Below, piece by piece: positions 15,846 through 24,894 of a stretch of 64,000 nt of DNA. The notes under the pieces are model-generated. The model was given only the letters and a program-made list of their open reading frames with translations, was not told the DNA's origin and ran no database searches. The position numbers and the translations under genes were made by a program. How positions within the stretch are numbered: the first letter of the stretch is position 1; each line of letters opens with the position of its first letter. The stretch is from Gemmataceae bacterium (GTDB lineage: Bacteria > Planctomycetota > Planctomycetia > Gemmatales > Gemmataceae): the NCBI GenBank assembly GCA_022842245.1, contig JALHPZ010000003.1, positions 152,156-216,155 of the forward strand, in the 5' to 3' direction.

Positions 15846-16340
15846 TTACTTCGGGCTGAACGGATGCTTTTCGCCGCGGCGGGCGGTGATGTCGTCGATC
15901 TTCGGGAGGCCGCCCATGGCGTGCTTGATGGCGAGCTTGGTGGCGTCGTAGTTGTACTGGTAGATCTTGGTGTCGTCGGCGGCGGCGGGGTGAATGAAGA
16001 CGCCGCAGACGATGACGTATTCGTCGGCCTTGTCCTTGGGGATGATCCCGTCGGCGACGCTGTCGGCGACGGCGCGGGCGACGGCGGCCTGGGCCGGACC
16101 GAACATCTGCACGGCCTGCTTCATGCCCTTGATGGTGACCTTCGTGATCATCACCGTGGCGGGCTTGCAGATGAGGTTCGGCGTGATGACGGCGAGCAGG
16201 CTGGTGTGGCCTTCGCTCTGCGTGGCGAGGGCGTTCGCGAACGCGTTGCCGACGGGACCGTTCTTGTCGCCGATCAGCAGGTCGATGTGCGCGATCTCGT
16301 TGCCGTCGCCGACGAGACCTTCACCGATGAACATGGCCAT
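15846..16340 (-). CDS. fae: Formaldehyde-activating enzyme Fae
   Basis: 164 residues from ATG 16340, with GGAG 8-11 bases upstream; this matches the usual Fae length. Fae joins formaldehyde to H4MPT, giving methylene-H4MPT, in the cytoplasm. Conserved features include GEGLVGDGNEIAHIDLLIG, where His18 corresponds to the catalytic His17 of the methylotroph enzyme, and SLLAVITPNLICKPATVMI. They are followed by KQAVQMFGPAQAAVARAVAD, DGIIPKDKADEYVIVCGVFIHP and the C-terminal KIYQYNYDATKLAIKHA. It is first in a two-gene unit with methylene-H4MPT dehydrogenase and is divergent from the Glucose/Sorbosone-dehydrogenase-like gene. In a heterotroph such as this the pathway probably serves formaldehyde detoxification or C1 oxidation from methylated compounds (inference). 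Confidence 0.97.
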   Translation of the reverse strand: MAMFIGEGLVGDGNEIAHIDLLIGDKNGPVGNAFANALATQSEGHTSLLAVITPNLICKPATVMITKVTIKGMKQAVQMFGPAQAAVARAVADSVADGIIPKDKADEYVIVCGVFIHPAAADDTKIYQYNYDATKLAIKHAMGGLPKIDDITARRGEKHPFSPK

Positions 16341-16552
16341 GGGCCGTCTCCGTAAGAGAGAGGAGTAACAGGTTGGATTGTTCCGTCCGCATTGGTTTAA
16401 GGCCTCGGCGGAGAAAAGCAACGGTCCGGTTATGCGGGTTGGGGGGATCGAGAACGAGTTGCCCAAAATGAGAGCCGAAACCGCGTGAGCTTCCAGTACG
16501 TCTATAAGTGAGTTGGGACCGACGAATATCGACAAAGTTGGAGGCCAGTTGC
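16341..16552. promoter_or_regulatory. Divergent promoter region between fae and the first GSDH/FG-GAP gene
   Basis: 212 bases. For fae, GGAGA lies just before the start, and an AGAGAGAGGAG-like purine tract (plus 16353-16364) is a little further upstream. For the plus-strand gene, GGAGG at 16540-16544 is 8 bases before ATG 16553. No convincing -35/-10 pairs or operator-like palindromes were recognised. Confidence 0.35.
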
Positions 16553-19516
16553 ATGCGTCGTAGTCCTTTGAATCTCCTCGCATTGGAAGATCGGCTGACG
16601 CCGGTCACGTTGCAGGAAGGTTTCGCGATCTCGTCCTATGCGCGGGGTTTGACGGCGCCGACGGCGATGGTGGAAGCGCCGGACGGCCGCATCTTCATCG
16701 CCGAACAAACGGGTTCGATCCGCGTGATCAACGCGAACGGTGGTCTTCTGCCGGAGCCTGCGGTCACGTTCCCGGTGGACCTGCTTTCGATCGAGCGCGG
16801 CATCCTCGGCATCACGGTCGATCCCGATTTCAAGAACAATAATTACGTCTACATCTACTACACGGTGATCGGCAACGCGCAGGTGCCGGTGCACAATCGC
16901 GTCAGCCGGTTCACGATGACCGGCAATTCGATCGACCGCGCCTCGGAATTCGTCGTCGTCGACATCGATCCGGTCTCACACGGCGCGCACAACGGCGGGG
17001 CGATCCACTTCCTCGCCGATGGCACGCTGCTGGTTGCCGTCGGCGACGACGGGCACCCGGAAAACGGCCAACGCGTCGGCCACTTCGCCAAGATCCTGCG
17101 GTTCAACGCGGACGGGACAATCCCGGCGGACAATCCCGAAACGATCGACGGGCTGACCGAACAACCGACCGGGAAGTACAAGGCGATCTACGCGACCGGC
17201 CTGCGCAATCCGTTCACGTTCTCCATCGACCCCGTCACGAGTCGGATCTTTGTCAACGACGTTGGTCAGGATACGTTCGAGGAAGTGAATGAACTTCTGC
17301 CTGGCAAGAACTACGGTTGGCCGGTGATCGAGGGGAATTTCAGTCCGACTGCCTATCCGAACTACACGCCGCCGATCCTCAGTTATGCACACGGGCAAGG
17401 CACGACGCGTGGCTACGCGGTGACGGGCGGCGTCTTTTATCGAACCACCGCCGATCAGTTCCCCGCCGATTTCAACGGCGATTACTTCTACGCCGATTTT
17501 GCCAACAACTGGATCCGGCGTTACGATCCGGTCACGGGCGCGGATGAATTGTTCGTTTCGGACATTTCGCAAGGGGCGATGGTCGATCTCGACATCCACA
17601 ACGACGGCAGCCTATTGGTGCTCAGCCGCGGCAACGGCGGACCGGGGCAGGGGCAGGTGTTGCGCATCCAGTTCACGAACTTGCCGCTGATCTCCCAAGA
17701 GCCGGAAAGCTTGATTCTTACAGTGGGCCGCGACGCGACGTATACAGTTCTGGCCACGGGAACCGGCGAACTGCAGTATCAATGGCAGCGCAATGGGGAA
17801 GATATTCCCGGCGCGAACTCGCCGACGTACACGCTGACAAACGTCGCCCTTTCCGACAGCGATTCGCGGTTCCGCGTGGTGGTGACGAACGCCTTCGGTT
17901 TCACCACGAGCCGCGAGGTGATGCTCGTCGTGACGACGGACCGGCCTCCGGTGCCGGTCATCGACCTGCCGGTGCTCGGCACGACGTTCGAAATGGGACA
18001 AACGTTCTCCTTCGCGGGCACGGCGATCGACCCCGAGGACGGCGAACTGGGCTCCAGCGCGTTTACGTGGCGCGTGGACTACCACACGGGCGGCGCGCCG
18101 GCGCGGCCGTTGCTGACCGATTCGCCAGGCATCAAGGGCGGCTCCATCACCTTGCCGACGAACTCACCGTACACGCGCACGGATGTGTTCTTCCGGTTCA
18201 TCCTCACGGTCCGGGATTCGTTCGGGAACACCGCGACCGTCTCGCGCGACATCCAGCCGATCACGGGCACGGCAACGCTGACCAGCGACCTGCCGGGCGC
18301 GACGCTCTTCATCGACGGCACGCCGCACGAACCGGGCTTCCAATTCGATGGCGTCGTCGGTCAGGAACGCACGCTCTCCGCGTCCGAGAGCATCGTCGTC
18401 GACGGCGTCACACTGCCGTTTGTCGGCTGGTCCGACGGGGTGTTCGACCGATCGCGAACGATCTCGGTCGCTGCGAACGGACGCACGTTCCAGGCGAATT
18501 ATTCCGAAGCTTTCTTCCAATCGATCGTCACGCCGTTCGCCGTGGGTAACGGCGCGGGTCGGAATGCCGGGTTTCGCATCGTCGACGCGGCCACCGGGTC
18601 GGAATTGAACTCGTTCGATCTCGATTCCATCGCCCTCCCGCCGGGTGTGACGTTCACCGAAGCTCGCGTGGCGCGCGGCGACCTCACCGGCGACGGGGTG
18701 CCCGACTTCGCGATCGGCAATGGCGAAGGGGGCATGCCCTACGTGGTGGTGGTCGACGGCGCGACGATGACGGCGCTGAACGCGTTCCAGGTCTTCGAGC
18801 CGACCTTCACCGGCGGTGTCTTCGTCTCGATCGGCGATCTCGACGGCGACGGGGTCGGCGACCTCGTCGTCACGCCGGATCGCGGCGGCGGACCACGCAT
18901 CCGCGTCTTTCGCTCGGGCAATCCGTTCTCCGTTGTGGCCGACTTCTTCGGCATCGACGATCCCGATTTCCGCGGCGGTGCCCGCGCGAGCCTCGGTGAC
19001 GTCAACGGCGACGGCCGCGTCGACCTCGTGGTTGCGGCCGGATTCGAAGGCGGTCCCCGCGTCGCCACCTACGACGGCCGTACCGTTTCCGACGCAAGTG
19101 CTACGCCGCTGTTCAACGACTTCTTCGCCTTCGAGGAAACGCTCCGCAACGGGGTCTTCGTCACGGTCGCCGATATCGACGGCGACGGTAAGGCCGACAT
19201 CGTCGCCGGCGGCGGCCCCGGTGGCGGACCGCGCGTCATTGTCTATTCCGCGGCGACCTTGCTGCAGACGAACGAACTCCGCCCGCTTGCGAATTTCTTC
19301 GCCGGCGACGAAAACGAACGTAATGGCGTGCGACTAGCCACCGCGAATCTCCGCGATGATGCGGGCGATGATCTGATCGTCGGCACCGCCCCGGGCGGCA
19401 CGGCCCACGTGTTCATCTACCGCGCGTCGGAATTGACTACGAATTCCATTCCCACACCGTTCCGGACGCTCGATGTCTTCGACGAAGATTTCACCGGCGG
19501 GGTCTTCGTGGGATAG
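16553..19516 (+). CDS. Secreted Glucose/Sorbosone dehydrogenase-like protein with Ig-like and FG-GAP repeats
   Basis: 987 residues from ATG 16553, chosen for GGAGG 8 bases upstream; an earlier in-frame GTG at 16508 lacks this. The N-terminus has the planctomycete motif LEDRLTP (11-17) instead of a classic signal peptide. Residues 20-390 form a GSDH-type six-bladed propeller with GAHNGGAIHF (about 144-153) and ATGLRNPFTFSIDP, as in PQQ-dependent aldose dehydrogenases. An Ig-like module (about 395-475, YQWQRNGEDIPGANS) and a PKD-like region follow. From about 660 come FG-GAP/VCBS repeats with calcium-loop patterns DLDGDGVGDLVV, DVNGDGRVDLVV and DIDGDGKADIVA. It probably acts outside the cytoplasm on sugars or as a surface protein. 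A shorter paralogue follows after 30 bases. Confidence 0.88.
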   Translation: MRRSPLNLLALEDRLTPVTLQEGFAISSYARGLTAPTAMVEAPDGRIFIAEQTGSIRVINANGGLLPEPAVTFPVDLLSIERGILGITVDPDFKNNNYVYIYYTVIGNAQVPVHNRVSRFTMTGNSIDRASEFVVVDIDPVSHGAHNGGAIHFLADGTLLVAVGDDGHPENGQRVGHFAKILRFNADGTIPADNPETIDGLTEQPTGKYKAIYATGLRNPFTFSIDPVTSRIFVNDVGQDTFEEVNELLPGKNYGWPVIEGNFSPTAYPNYTPPILSYAHGQGTTRGYAVTGGVFYRTTADQFPADFNGDYFYADFANNWIRRYDPVTGADELFVSDISQGAMVDLDIHNDGSLLVLSRGNGGPGQGQVLRIQFTNLPLISQEPESLILTVGRDATYTVLATGTGELQYQWQRNGEDIPGANSPTYTLTNVALSDSDSRFRVVVTNAFGFTTSREVMLVVTTDRPPVPVIDLPVLGTTFEMGQTFSFAGTAIDPEDGELGSSAFTWRVDYHTGGAPARPLLTDSPGIKGGSITLPTNSPYTRTDVFFRFILTVRDSFGNTATVSRDIQPITGTATLTSDLPGATLFIDGTPHEPGFQFDGVVGQERTLSASESIVVDGVTLPFVGWSDGVFDRSRTISVAANGRTFQANYSEAFFQSIVTPFAVGNGAGRNAGFRIVDAATGSELNSFDLDSIALPPGVTFTEARVARGDLTGDGVPDFAIGNGEGGMPYVVVVDGATMTALNAFQVFEPTFTGGVFVSIGDLDGDGVGDLVVTPDRGGGPRIRVFRSGNPFSVVADFFGIDDPDFRGGARASLGDVNGDGRVDLVVAAGFEGGPRVATYDGRTVSDASATPLFNDFFAFEETLRNGVFVTVADIDGDGKADIVAGGGPGGGPRVIVYSAATLLQTNELRPLANFFAGDENERNGVRLATANLRDDAGDDLIVGTAPGGTAHVFIYRASELTTNSIPTPFRTLDVFDEDFTGGVFVG

Positions 19517-19546
19517 AATTGCGATCCACCTCGCCGGGGATTCGCA

Positions 19547-21634
19547 ATGCCGCGCACCGATCTGACGCTCACGCCGCTGGAGGACCGCCTCACGCCCGTG
19601 ATGCTGCCCGACGGGTTGGCCTATTCGAGCTTCATCACGGGCTTGTCGAACCCCACAGCGTTGCAGGAACTGCCGGACGGACGGTTCCTGATCGCGCAGC
19701 AGGGTGGTGAGTTGCGCATCGCCTCCGCCGACGGCGCGACGGTGGGCACGGCCCTGACGCTGACGGTCGATTCCGCCGGCGAGCGCGGCCTGCTCGGTGT
19801 CGCCATCGATCCCAACTTCGCCGCGAACGGCTTCGTCTACCTCTACCATACCGTACCGGACGGCGGGACGGCGGCGCACAACCGCCTCTCGCGTTTCACC
19901 CTTGTCGGAAACGCGATCGACGCTGGAAGCCAACAGGTCCTTGTCGATCTGGAACCCCTGAACCCGGCGCGCACGAACCACAACGGCGGGGCGCTCCACT
20001 TCGGGGGCGACGGCAAACTCTATGTCGCCGTCGGCGAGAATGCGAATGCGGCCCTCTCGCAATCGCCGACGAGCCGGTTCGGCAAGATCCTTCGGTACAA
20101 CCCGGACGGATCGATCCCGCCCGACAACCCGACGGCGATCGACGGACTTGCGGGGACGACGCAAGGAGAATTCCGTGCGATCTTCGCCGCCGGGTTGCGC
20201 AATCCGTTCACGTTCGACGTCGATCCCGCGACGGGGCGGATCTTCGTGAACGACGTGGGTGCGAACGCTTTCGAAGAGGTGAACGAGTTGGCGGCAGGGA
20301 GGAACTTCGGCTGGCCGACGACCGAAGGCGATTTCGACGCGACGGCGTTTCCGGATTTCACGCGGCCGCTCGTGGCGTACGCCCACGGCGCGGGTAACGA
20401 CAAGGGCTTCGCCGTGACGGGCGGCGCGTTCTACCGTCCCGCCGTCAATCAGTTCCCGGCCGAGTTCGTCGGCGACTACTTCTACGCCGACTTCATCAAC
20501 AACTGGATCCGCGTCTACGATGCGAACGCGAAAACCGATTCGCTCTTCGCGAGCGATCTGGACGACGGTCGTCCCGTCGACCTCGACGCGGCGCGGGACG
20601 GCAGCCTGCTCGTACTCTCGCGCGAGACCGGTTCGGTGGCGCGCATCCAGTTCCCGCCCGCCGGTGCCGCTCGGCTCGCCATCGGGCAGGGCGTCGACGT
20701 CCGCGTGATCACGGCCTCGACGGGGGCGGAACTCCGGCGCATCGAGCCGCGACTCGACGACATCGCCTTCGGCAATGGCCTGCGAGTCGCCACCGGAGAC
20801 TTTACCGGAGACGGCGTGCCCGATACCGCCGTCGGCACTGGGCTTGGTTCCACCAACCTCGTCGCGATCTACGATGGTGCCACCGGTTCGCTCCTTCGCA
20901 AGTTCTCCCCTTTCGAAGTCAGCTTCGGCGGGGGCGTCTTCCTTGCGGCCGGGGATGTGGACGGCGACGGGCGCGCCGATCTTGCCGTGTCCCCGGACGA
21001 GGGCGGCGGCCCGCGCGTCACGGTCTACCGGTCCGCCGATCCCGGCGCGGTCCTCAGCGATTTCTTCGGCATCGACGATTCCGCGTTCCGCGGCGGGGCG
21101 CGCGTCGCGCTCGGCGACGCAACCGGCGACGGCATCGCCGACCTCGTGGTCGCCGCCGGCTTTCAGGGCGGTCCGCGCATCGCCGGGTACGAAGGAGGGT
21201 CGGTCGCGGCCGGCGCGCCGACGCGGATGTTCGCCGATTTCTTCGCCTTCGAGGAAACGCTGCGGAATGGCGCCTTCGTCGCCATCGGCGACTTCGACTC
21301 CGATGGGAAGGGGGACATCGTCGCGGGCGCCGGCCCGAACGGCGGCCCACGCGTGATCGTCTTTTCCGGGGCGACGCTGATCGACTCGAACGAGACGCGA
21401 TTCCTGGCGAACTTCTTTGCGGCCGATCCGAACGACCGAGGCGGTGTCCGCGTGGCGGTCGCCGACCTGGACGGCGACGCGCGGGCGGACCTCGCCGTCG
21501 GAACGGTTCAGGTGTTCGTGCCGAGTCGGGCGATCTTCTATCGTGGAGCCGATCTTGTGGCCGACCCGTTACCGGACGCTTTCCGCGAAACCGCGTTCCC
21601 CGATCTGGATCTCGCCGGAGTTTTCGTCGGCTGA
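19547..21634 (+). CDS. Secreted Glucose/Sorbosone dehydrogenase-like protein with FG-GAP repeats (tandem paralogue)
   Basis: 695 residues from ATG 19547, with GGGGA 6 bases upstream. The LEDRLTP motif is at exactly the same residues (11-17) as in the upstream gene. The GSDH propeller (about 18-370) keeps HNGGALHFGGDGKLYVAVGE and FAAGLRNPFTFDVDP. It goes directly into FG-GAP repeats (DFTGDGVPDTAVG, DVDGDGRADLAVS, DATGDGIADLVVA, DFDSDGKGDIVAG) without the Ig/PKD insert of its neighbour. Both proteins end in Gly-Val-Phe-Val-Gly. The pair is clearly a tandem duplication with module gain or loss. The 30-base gap suggests co-transcription. Its stop is one base from the convergent AI-2E transporter gene. 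Confidence 0.88.
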   Translation: MPRTDLTLTPLEDRLTPVMLPDGLAYSSFITGLSNPTALQELPDGRFLIAQQGGELRIASADGATVGTALTLTVDSAGERGLLGVAIDPNFAANGFVYLYHTVPDGGTAAHNRLSRFTLVGNAIDAGSQQVLVDLEPLNPARTNHNGGALHFGGDGKLYVAVGENANAALSQSPTSRFGKILRYNPDGSIPPDNPTAIDGLAGTTQGEFRAIFAAGLRNPFTFDVDPATGRIFVNDVGANAFEEVNELAAGRNFGWPTTEGDFDATAFPDFTRPLVAYAHGAGNDKGFAVTGGAFYRPAVNQFPAEFVGDYFYADFINNWIRVYDANAKTDSLFASDLDDGRPVDLDAARDGSLLVLSRETGSVARIQFPPAGAARLAIGQGVDVRVITASTGAELRRIEPRLDDIAFGNGLRVATGDFTGDGVPDTAVGTGLGSTNLVAIYDGATGSLLRKFSPFEVSFGGGVFLAAGDVDGDGRADLAVSPDEGGGPRVTVYRSADPGAVLSDFFGIDDSAFRGGARVALGDATGDGIADLVVAAGFQGGPRIAGYEGGSVAAGAPTRMFADFFAFEETLRNGAFVAIGDFDSDGKGDIVAGAGPNGGPRVIVFSGATLIDSNETRFLANFFAADPNDRGGVRVAVADLDGDARADLAVGTVQVFVPSRAIFYRGADLVADPLPDAFRETAFPDLDLAGVFVG

Positions 21635-21635
21635 T

Positions 21636-22700
21636 CTACTCCGCGACGAGCTTCGCGATCGGGCGCGTGGCGTCGATGTTTTCCATTGCGATCTTCGCAA
21701 CCACGGTGAGCGGAACTGCGAGGACCATGCCGGGCAAGCCCCAGACCAGTCCCCAAACGGCGAGCGCGGCGAGCACGACGAGCGGGCTGAGACCCACGGC
21801 GCGGCCGATCAGCAGTGGTTCGATCAACATCGCGCAGACGAGATGAATGCCCAACAACGCCGCCGCGACGGCGAAAGCCCAGGGCGAACCTCCGAACTGC
21901 AGGATCGCGAACGCCGTCGGCATCCCATACGCAACGACACTCCCGACATAAGGAATGAAGTTGCACACGAAAGTGAGGACGGCCCAGAGTACCGCGAACT
22001 TCACGCCGCACAAAGCCAGCACCAGCCAGACGGGAATCGCGAACACGAGGCTCGACAGGCACTTCGCCTTGAGGTACGAGATGATCGCCGAATTGATTCG
22101 ACCGGCGACATGGAGTAATTGCTCCGCTCGCTCCGGCGGGTAGGCCGCACGGACGCGCGCCGGCAATCGTTCCGCACCAAGCAGCAGGAACAACAGGTAC
22201 AGTCCGGCGACGGCGGCTTCGATCAATCCGCCAAGGGCCAGGTTCGCCGCCCCTTGCAGCAACTGGGGCATTTTCCCGGCCAGAAACTCCTCGGGCCGTT
22301 TCGCGCCGTCGTTCGCCAGCCAATCCGGCAATCCGCCCATCGCGCGGTGGGCATCCTGGAACAACCGAATGGCTTGCGACTGGAGTTGCGGTCCCTCTTC
22401 TACGAGACTCAAGGCGTTTCCGTAGGCGAACAGGGCAACCAGCAACAAGACGACGATGGCTGTACCGGCGATCAACCCGACCGCCACGCCGACCGGAACC
22501 TGCTTCCGCCGCAGGCGCGAATAGGTCGGGAGCAGGACGTAGCAAAGAAACACCGCGATCAGCAGTGGGCGCAGCACGCTCGCGAACTGGCCGAGGAGCC
22601 ACCATCCGGCCGCGATGGCGAGGATCACCTGCGCGGCGATCTGTAAGGAACCGGGATCGCGCCACGGGCGAGTCGGCATCGGTGACGAGTCGGGGTTCAT
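21636..22700 (-). CDS. AI-2E family transporter (TqsA/PerM-like membrane protein)
   Basis: 354 residues from ATG 22700. Eight or so hydrophobic segments are arranged as in the AI-2E exporter family: two or three N-terminal helices (VILAIAAGWWLLGQFASVLRPL and the following), a loop with amphipathic helices (about 110-170), and then a C-terminal helix bundle. The bundle carries FVCNFIPYVGSVVAYGMPTA near 250 and LLGIHLVCAMLIEPLLIGRAVGLSPLVVLAALAVWG near 290. The family includes exporters of autoinducer-2 and Na+/H+ antiporters; the substrate cannot be told from sequence. No LuxS or other quorum genes are nearby. It converges with the tandem GSDH genes. Confidence 0.93.
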   Translation of the reverse strand: MNPDSSPMPTRPWRDPGSLQIAAQVILAIAAGWWLLGQFASVLRPLLIAVFLCYVLLPTYSRLRRKQVPVGVAVGLIAGTAIVVLLLVALFAYGNALSLVEEGPQLQSQAIRLFQDAHRAMGGLPDWLANDGAKRPEEFLAGKMPQLLQGAANLALGGLIEAAVAGLYLLFLLLGAERLPARVRAAYPPERAEQLLHVAGRINSAIISYLKAKCLSSLVFAIPVWLVLALCGVKFAVLWAVLTFVCNFIPYVGSVVAYGMPTAFAILQFGGSPWAFAVAAALLGIHLVCAMLIEPLLIGRAVGLSPLVVLAALAVWGLVWGLPGMVLAVPLTVVAKIAMENIDATRPIAKLVAE

Positions 22701-23111
22701 GGGCTATTCGTTTCGTTCGATGCAGTTGGATTCAATTGTTGGGGGAATTGTACCGGAACGGACATGCTGATGCGCGGGGCGGCACACTTGCCGGGAAATC
22801 CAACGGACGATCGAATTCGACAGTACGGCTTCAAGAAAAAACCGTGAAAACGAGGCCGTTTCGCAGGGCAATCGCCTGTTTTTTCACGAGAGTTCGAGAA
22901 CCGGCCCACGGTTTGCACTTTGACATGTCATGAACATCCGGAACGACAATAAGCGTATGGACCGTGCATCGACCTCGCCTCGCCTCGATTGGTCCAACCA
23001 CAACGGTTGAGGCTCAAGCTTCAATCGACTTTCACGCCCGTCGCGCGAAATCCTCTCCCGGTTTCCGTTGAACGATACGACCGCGACCCGCGGTTCGGAG
23101 AGGAGACAGCA
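22701..23111. other. Intergenic region between AI-2E transporter and exported coiled-coil protein
   Basis: 411 bases in a divergent arrangement, so both promoters lie here. The composition is more AT-rich than the genes around it (for example near 22820-22890). A CAGG...CCTG pair followed by TTTTTT at about 22868-22888 could be a weak terminator-like structure. Frames on both strands look non-coding. AGGAG at 23101-23105 serves the gene at 23112. Confidence 0.4.
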
Positions 23112-23615
23112 ATGCGCCGCATTCGCAAGGTTCGCGTTTTCGTTTTGGCGGTGCCGATCGCACTGGCCTACGTCGGCGGGACCGCGCTGGCCGACCCGAA
23201 CGTCGTTCAGGCGATGGGGTTGGACGTCTGGCGGATCGGGCAGTTGGAGCGGGAACTGCGGATGTCCCAGTCGCGCGAATCCAAACTCGAGCGCGATTTG
23301 CAAACCATTAACGATCGCGCCACCGTACACAACCTGATGCTCGACGACCTGATCCACGGCCGGGTGACTCTGGTGGAGACCGCCAGGCGGAAGTGGGAAA
23401 TGAATCAACACCGTCAGGAACTTCGCGATCACTTGGAACTTCATTGTTTCGGTCCGACAATGGAGGCCCGCATGGCCTACGATCTGTGCGAGAGCGTGGC
23501 GTCAAAATGGGCCGGCGGAAACGTTGACAGTGCCGGTGCCGCGACCATCCGGCGCGTGCGCGCCGAATACGAAGTTGCGTACGGCGTGGCGTACCGCCCG
23601 CGATGCTCCCGATAA
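23112..23615 (+). CDS. Exported hypothetical protein with a coiled-coil N-terminus
   Basis: 167 residues from ATG 23112, with AGGAG 6 bases upstream. A signal peptide (MRRIRKVRVFVLAVPIALAY, ending VGGTALA) is followed by a helical, heptad-like stretch at about 35-75 (IGQLERELRMSQSRESKLER, then a polar continuation). A further helical region (KWEMNQHRQELRDHLELH) follows near 97, with two isolated Cys residues. No family was recognised. The protein is probably periplasmic and helical. It stands alone between the AI-2E transporter and a convergent pair of unknown genes, 9 bases from the nearer stop. Confidence 0.65.
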   Translation: MRRIRKVRVFVLAVPIALAYVGGTALADPNVVQAMGLDVWRIGQLERELRMSQSRESKLERDLQTINDRATVHNLMLDDLIHGRVTLVETARRKWEMNQHRQELRDHLELHCFGPTMEARMAYDLCESVASKWAGGNVDSAGAATIRRVRAEYEVAYGVAYRPRCSR

Positions 23616-23624
23616 CCTTGAGTT

Positions 23625-24065
23625 TCACTTCGCGATCGGTCGCGGTGGCGCGGAAATGGATTTGGCGGCCCGGATGCGATCCAACAGGTTTTGTTTGGCA
23701 ATGGCCGCCGGATCGAGCGGAGCGGCGGGAAGAGGCAACGGCGTCTCCACCGCCGGCTCCATTCGTGACTCGCGAACATTCGCGCGCTTCACGTTCGACG
23801 GAAGATCGGAATACATGGCATCGAGTTCCGCCATGGTCATCACGCGTTCGATCTTCAGGAACGAAACGTCCGCGTAGGGCAGGAAGAACGCGCGGCCTTC
23901 GTCCTGGTTGCCGGCCTCGCGGCCCCGCATCACGAAATAGGTCGGTTCCAGCCGAAGCAGCACGTCGAGCGCCATCGTCGCGCCGTTCTGCATCACGAAC
24001 TGCACCTTGGGGTGGTCGACTTCGGGAATGCGTGCCAGGATGTCGGTCAGTTCTTCGCGCGTCAT
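23625..24065 (-). CDS. Hypothetical protein, 146 residues
   Basis: Starts at ATG 24065, only 6 bases after the stop of the upstream gene on the same strand, so the two form a unit. The first 85 residues look like a small folded domain (PKVQFVMQNGATMALDVLLR, then YFVMRGREAG and AFFLPYADVSFLKIERV), mostly beta strands. The rest is a Pro/Ala-rich linker (PAVETPLPLPAAPLDPAAI) and a short helical end. No signal peptide or membrane segment is present, so it is probably cytoplasmic. The strand-turn pattern loosely recalls small RNA- or membrane-associated barrels. Function unknown. Confidence 0.6.
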   Translation of the reverse strand: MTREELTDILARIPEVDHPKVQFVMQNGATMALDVLLRLEPTYFVMRGREAGNQDEGRAFFLPYADVSFLKIERVMTMAELDAMYSDLPSNVKRANVRESRMEPAVETPLPLPAAPLDPAAIAKQNLLDRIRAAKSISAPPRPIAK

Positions 24066-24071
24066 CGACGA

Positions 24072-24740
24072 TTACCGTTGTACAAGTTCCAGTTTCTCGG
24101 GCGGTCGGGTAGCAAGCCGGTAGAGCCAGACTTGTGCGGCCGCGACGGCGCCGCCCCCGAAAATACAGACCGTGCGCCAGTCCGGAAGGGCCTTCGCCAG
24201 CCCCCGTCGGTCGCCGCCCCAGTCGGCGAGCGCGTTCAGACCCATCGCCGCCAGTAGCGTGAAGAGGATAGTCGCCGCGGCGAATACGAGCGGCACCCGG
24301 GCCAGCGCCCACCATTCCGGAGCGAGTGTCTTGAGTTGGTAGCCATCGCCGAGCCGACGCCAGAGTTTCGCGAAAAACGAATCGGCATCGGCAGCACTGG
24401 CGAATTGGATCACGGCACGGGCCCGCGGATCGATCGCCGTGAAGTAATCGATCTTCACCGATTGCGTGGCCAGTTCCAATTTCACGCGTCGCACCGTATG
24501 CAGATCGATCACGGTCGCCAGCGGCCCCAGAAACGCGTCGACCATGCGCACGGTTTGCAACTGCCCGATCACTTCGGTCTTGGGCGTGCCGGTCATCGGC
24601 GTCAGATAAAGCCGGGGCAGCGTCAGCACGACGAGCGAATGGGATACCACTTCCGGCGCCTTCCAGACGCGGCGCTGGGCCAGGCCGGGAACCGTCGTAT
24701 CCGACGGAGAGGAAGCGACTTCGGTTGGAAAGCTCAACAT
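24072..24740 (-). CDS. Hypothetical membrane protein with PH-like N-terminal part
   Basis: 222 residues from ATG 24740. An in-frame TTG at 24782 would add a Pro-rich leader and is less likely. Residues about 35-125 alternate strands (VVLTLPRLYLTPMTG, then TVIDLHTVRRVKLELATQSVKIDYFT) and end in an amphipathic helix (SAADADSFFAKLWRRL), a pattern like a bacterial PH domain. Two membrane helices follow, about 145-165 (RVPLVFAAATILFTLLAAMG) and 188-205 (VCIFGGGAVAAAQVWLY). It heads a two-gene unit with the 146-residue protein. No known family was assigned. The topology is fairly sure, the function unknown. Confidence 0.6.
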   Translation of the reverse strand: MLSFPTEVASSPSDTTVPGLAQRRVWKAPEVVSHSLVVLTLPRLYLTPMTGTPKTEVIGQLQTVRMVDAFLGPLATVIDLHTVRRVKLELATQSVKIDYFTAIDPRARAVIQFASAADADSFFAKLWRRLGDGYQLKTLAPEWWALARVPLVFAAATILFTLLAAMGLNALADWGGDRRGLAKALPDWRTVCIFGGGAVAAAQVWLYRLATRPPEKLELVQR

Positions 24741-24894
24741 GGGGCGTGGCGGTGTCGGGGGCGATGACGGCGGCACTCGCAAAGCTAGTACGGTTTCGCT
24801 CCCCGGTCAAATCGTCAGAAGCGGCAGAAATTCTCACCCGACGGAGATCAGCGAGATGATCGAATCTGACCAATGAAGGGATTGAAACGAATAA

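Noticed and set aside
22884..23444. Minus-strand frame of 186 residues over the exported coiled-coil protein gene
   Set aside because: The plus-strand frame has a clear signal peptide and ribosome-binding site; this one has neither.
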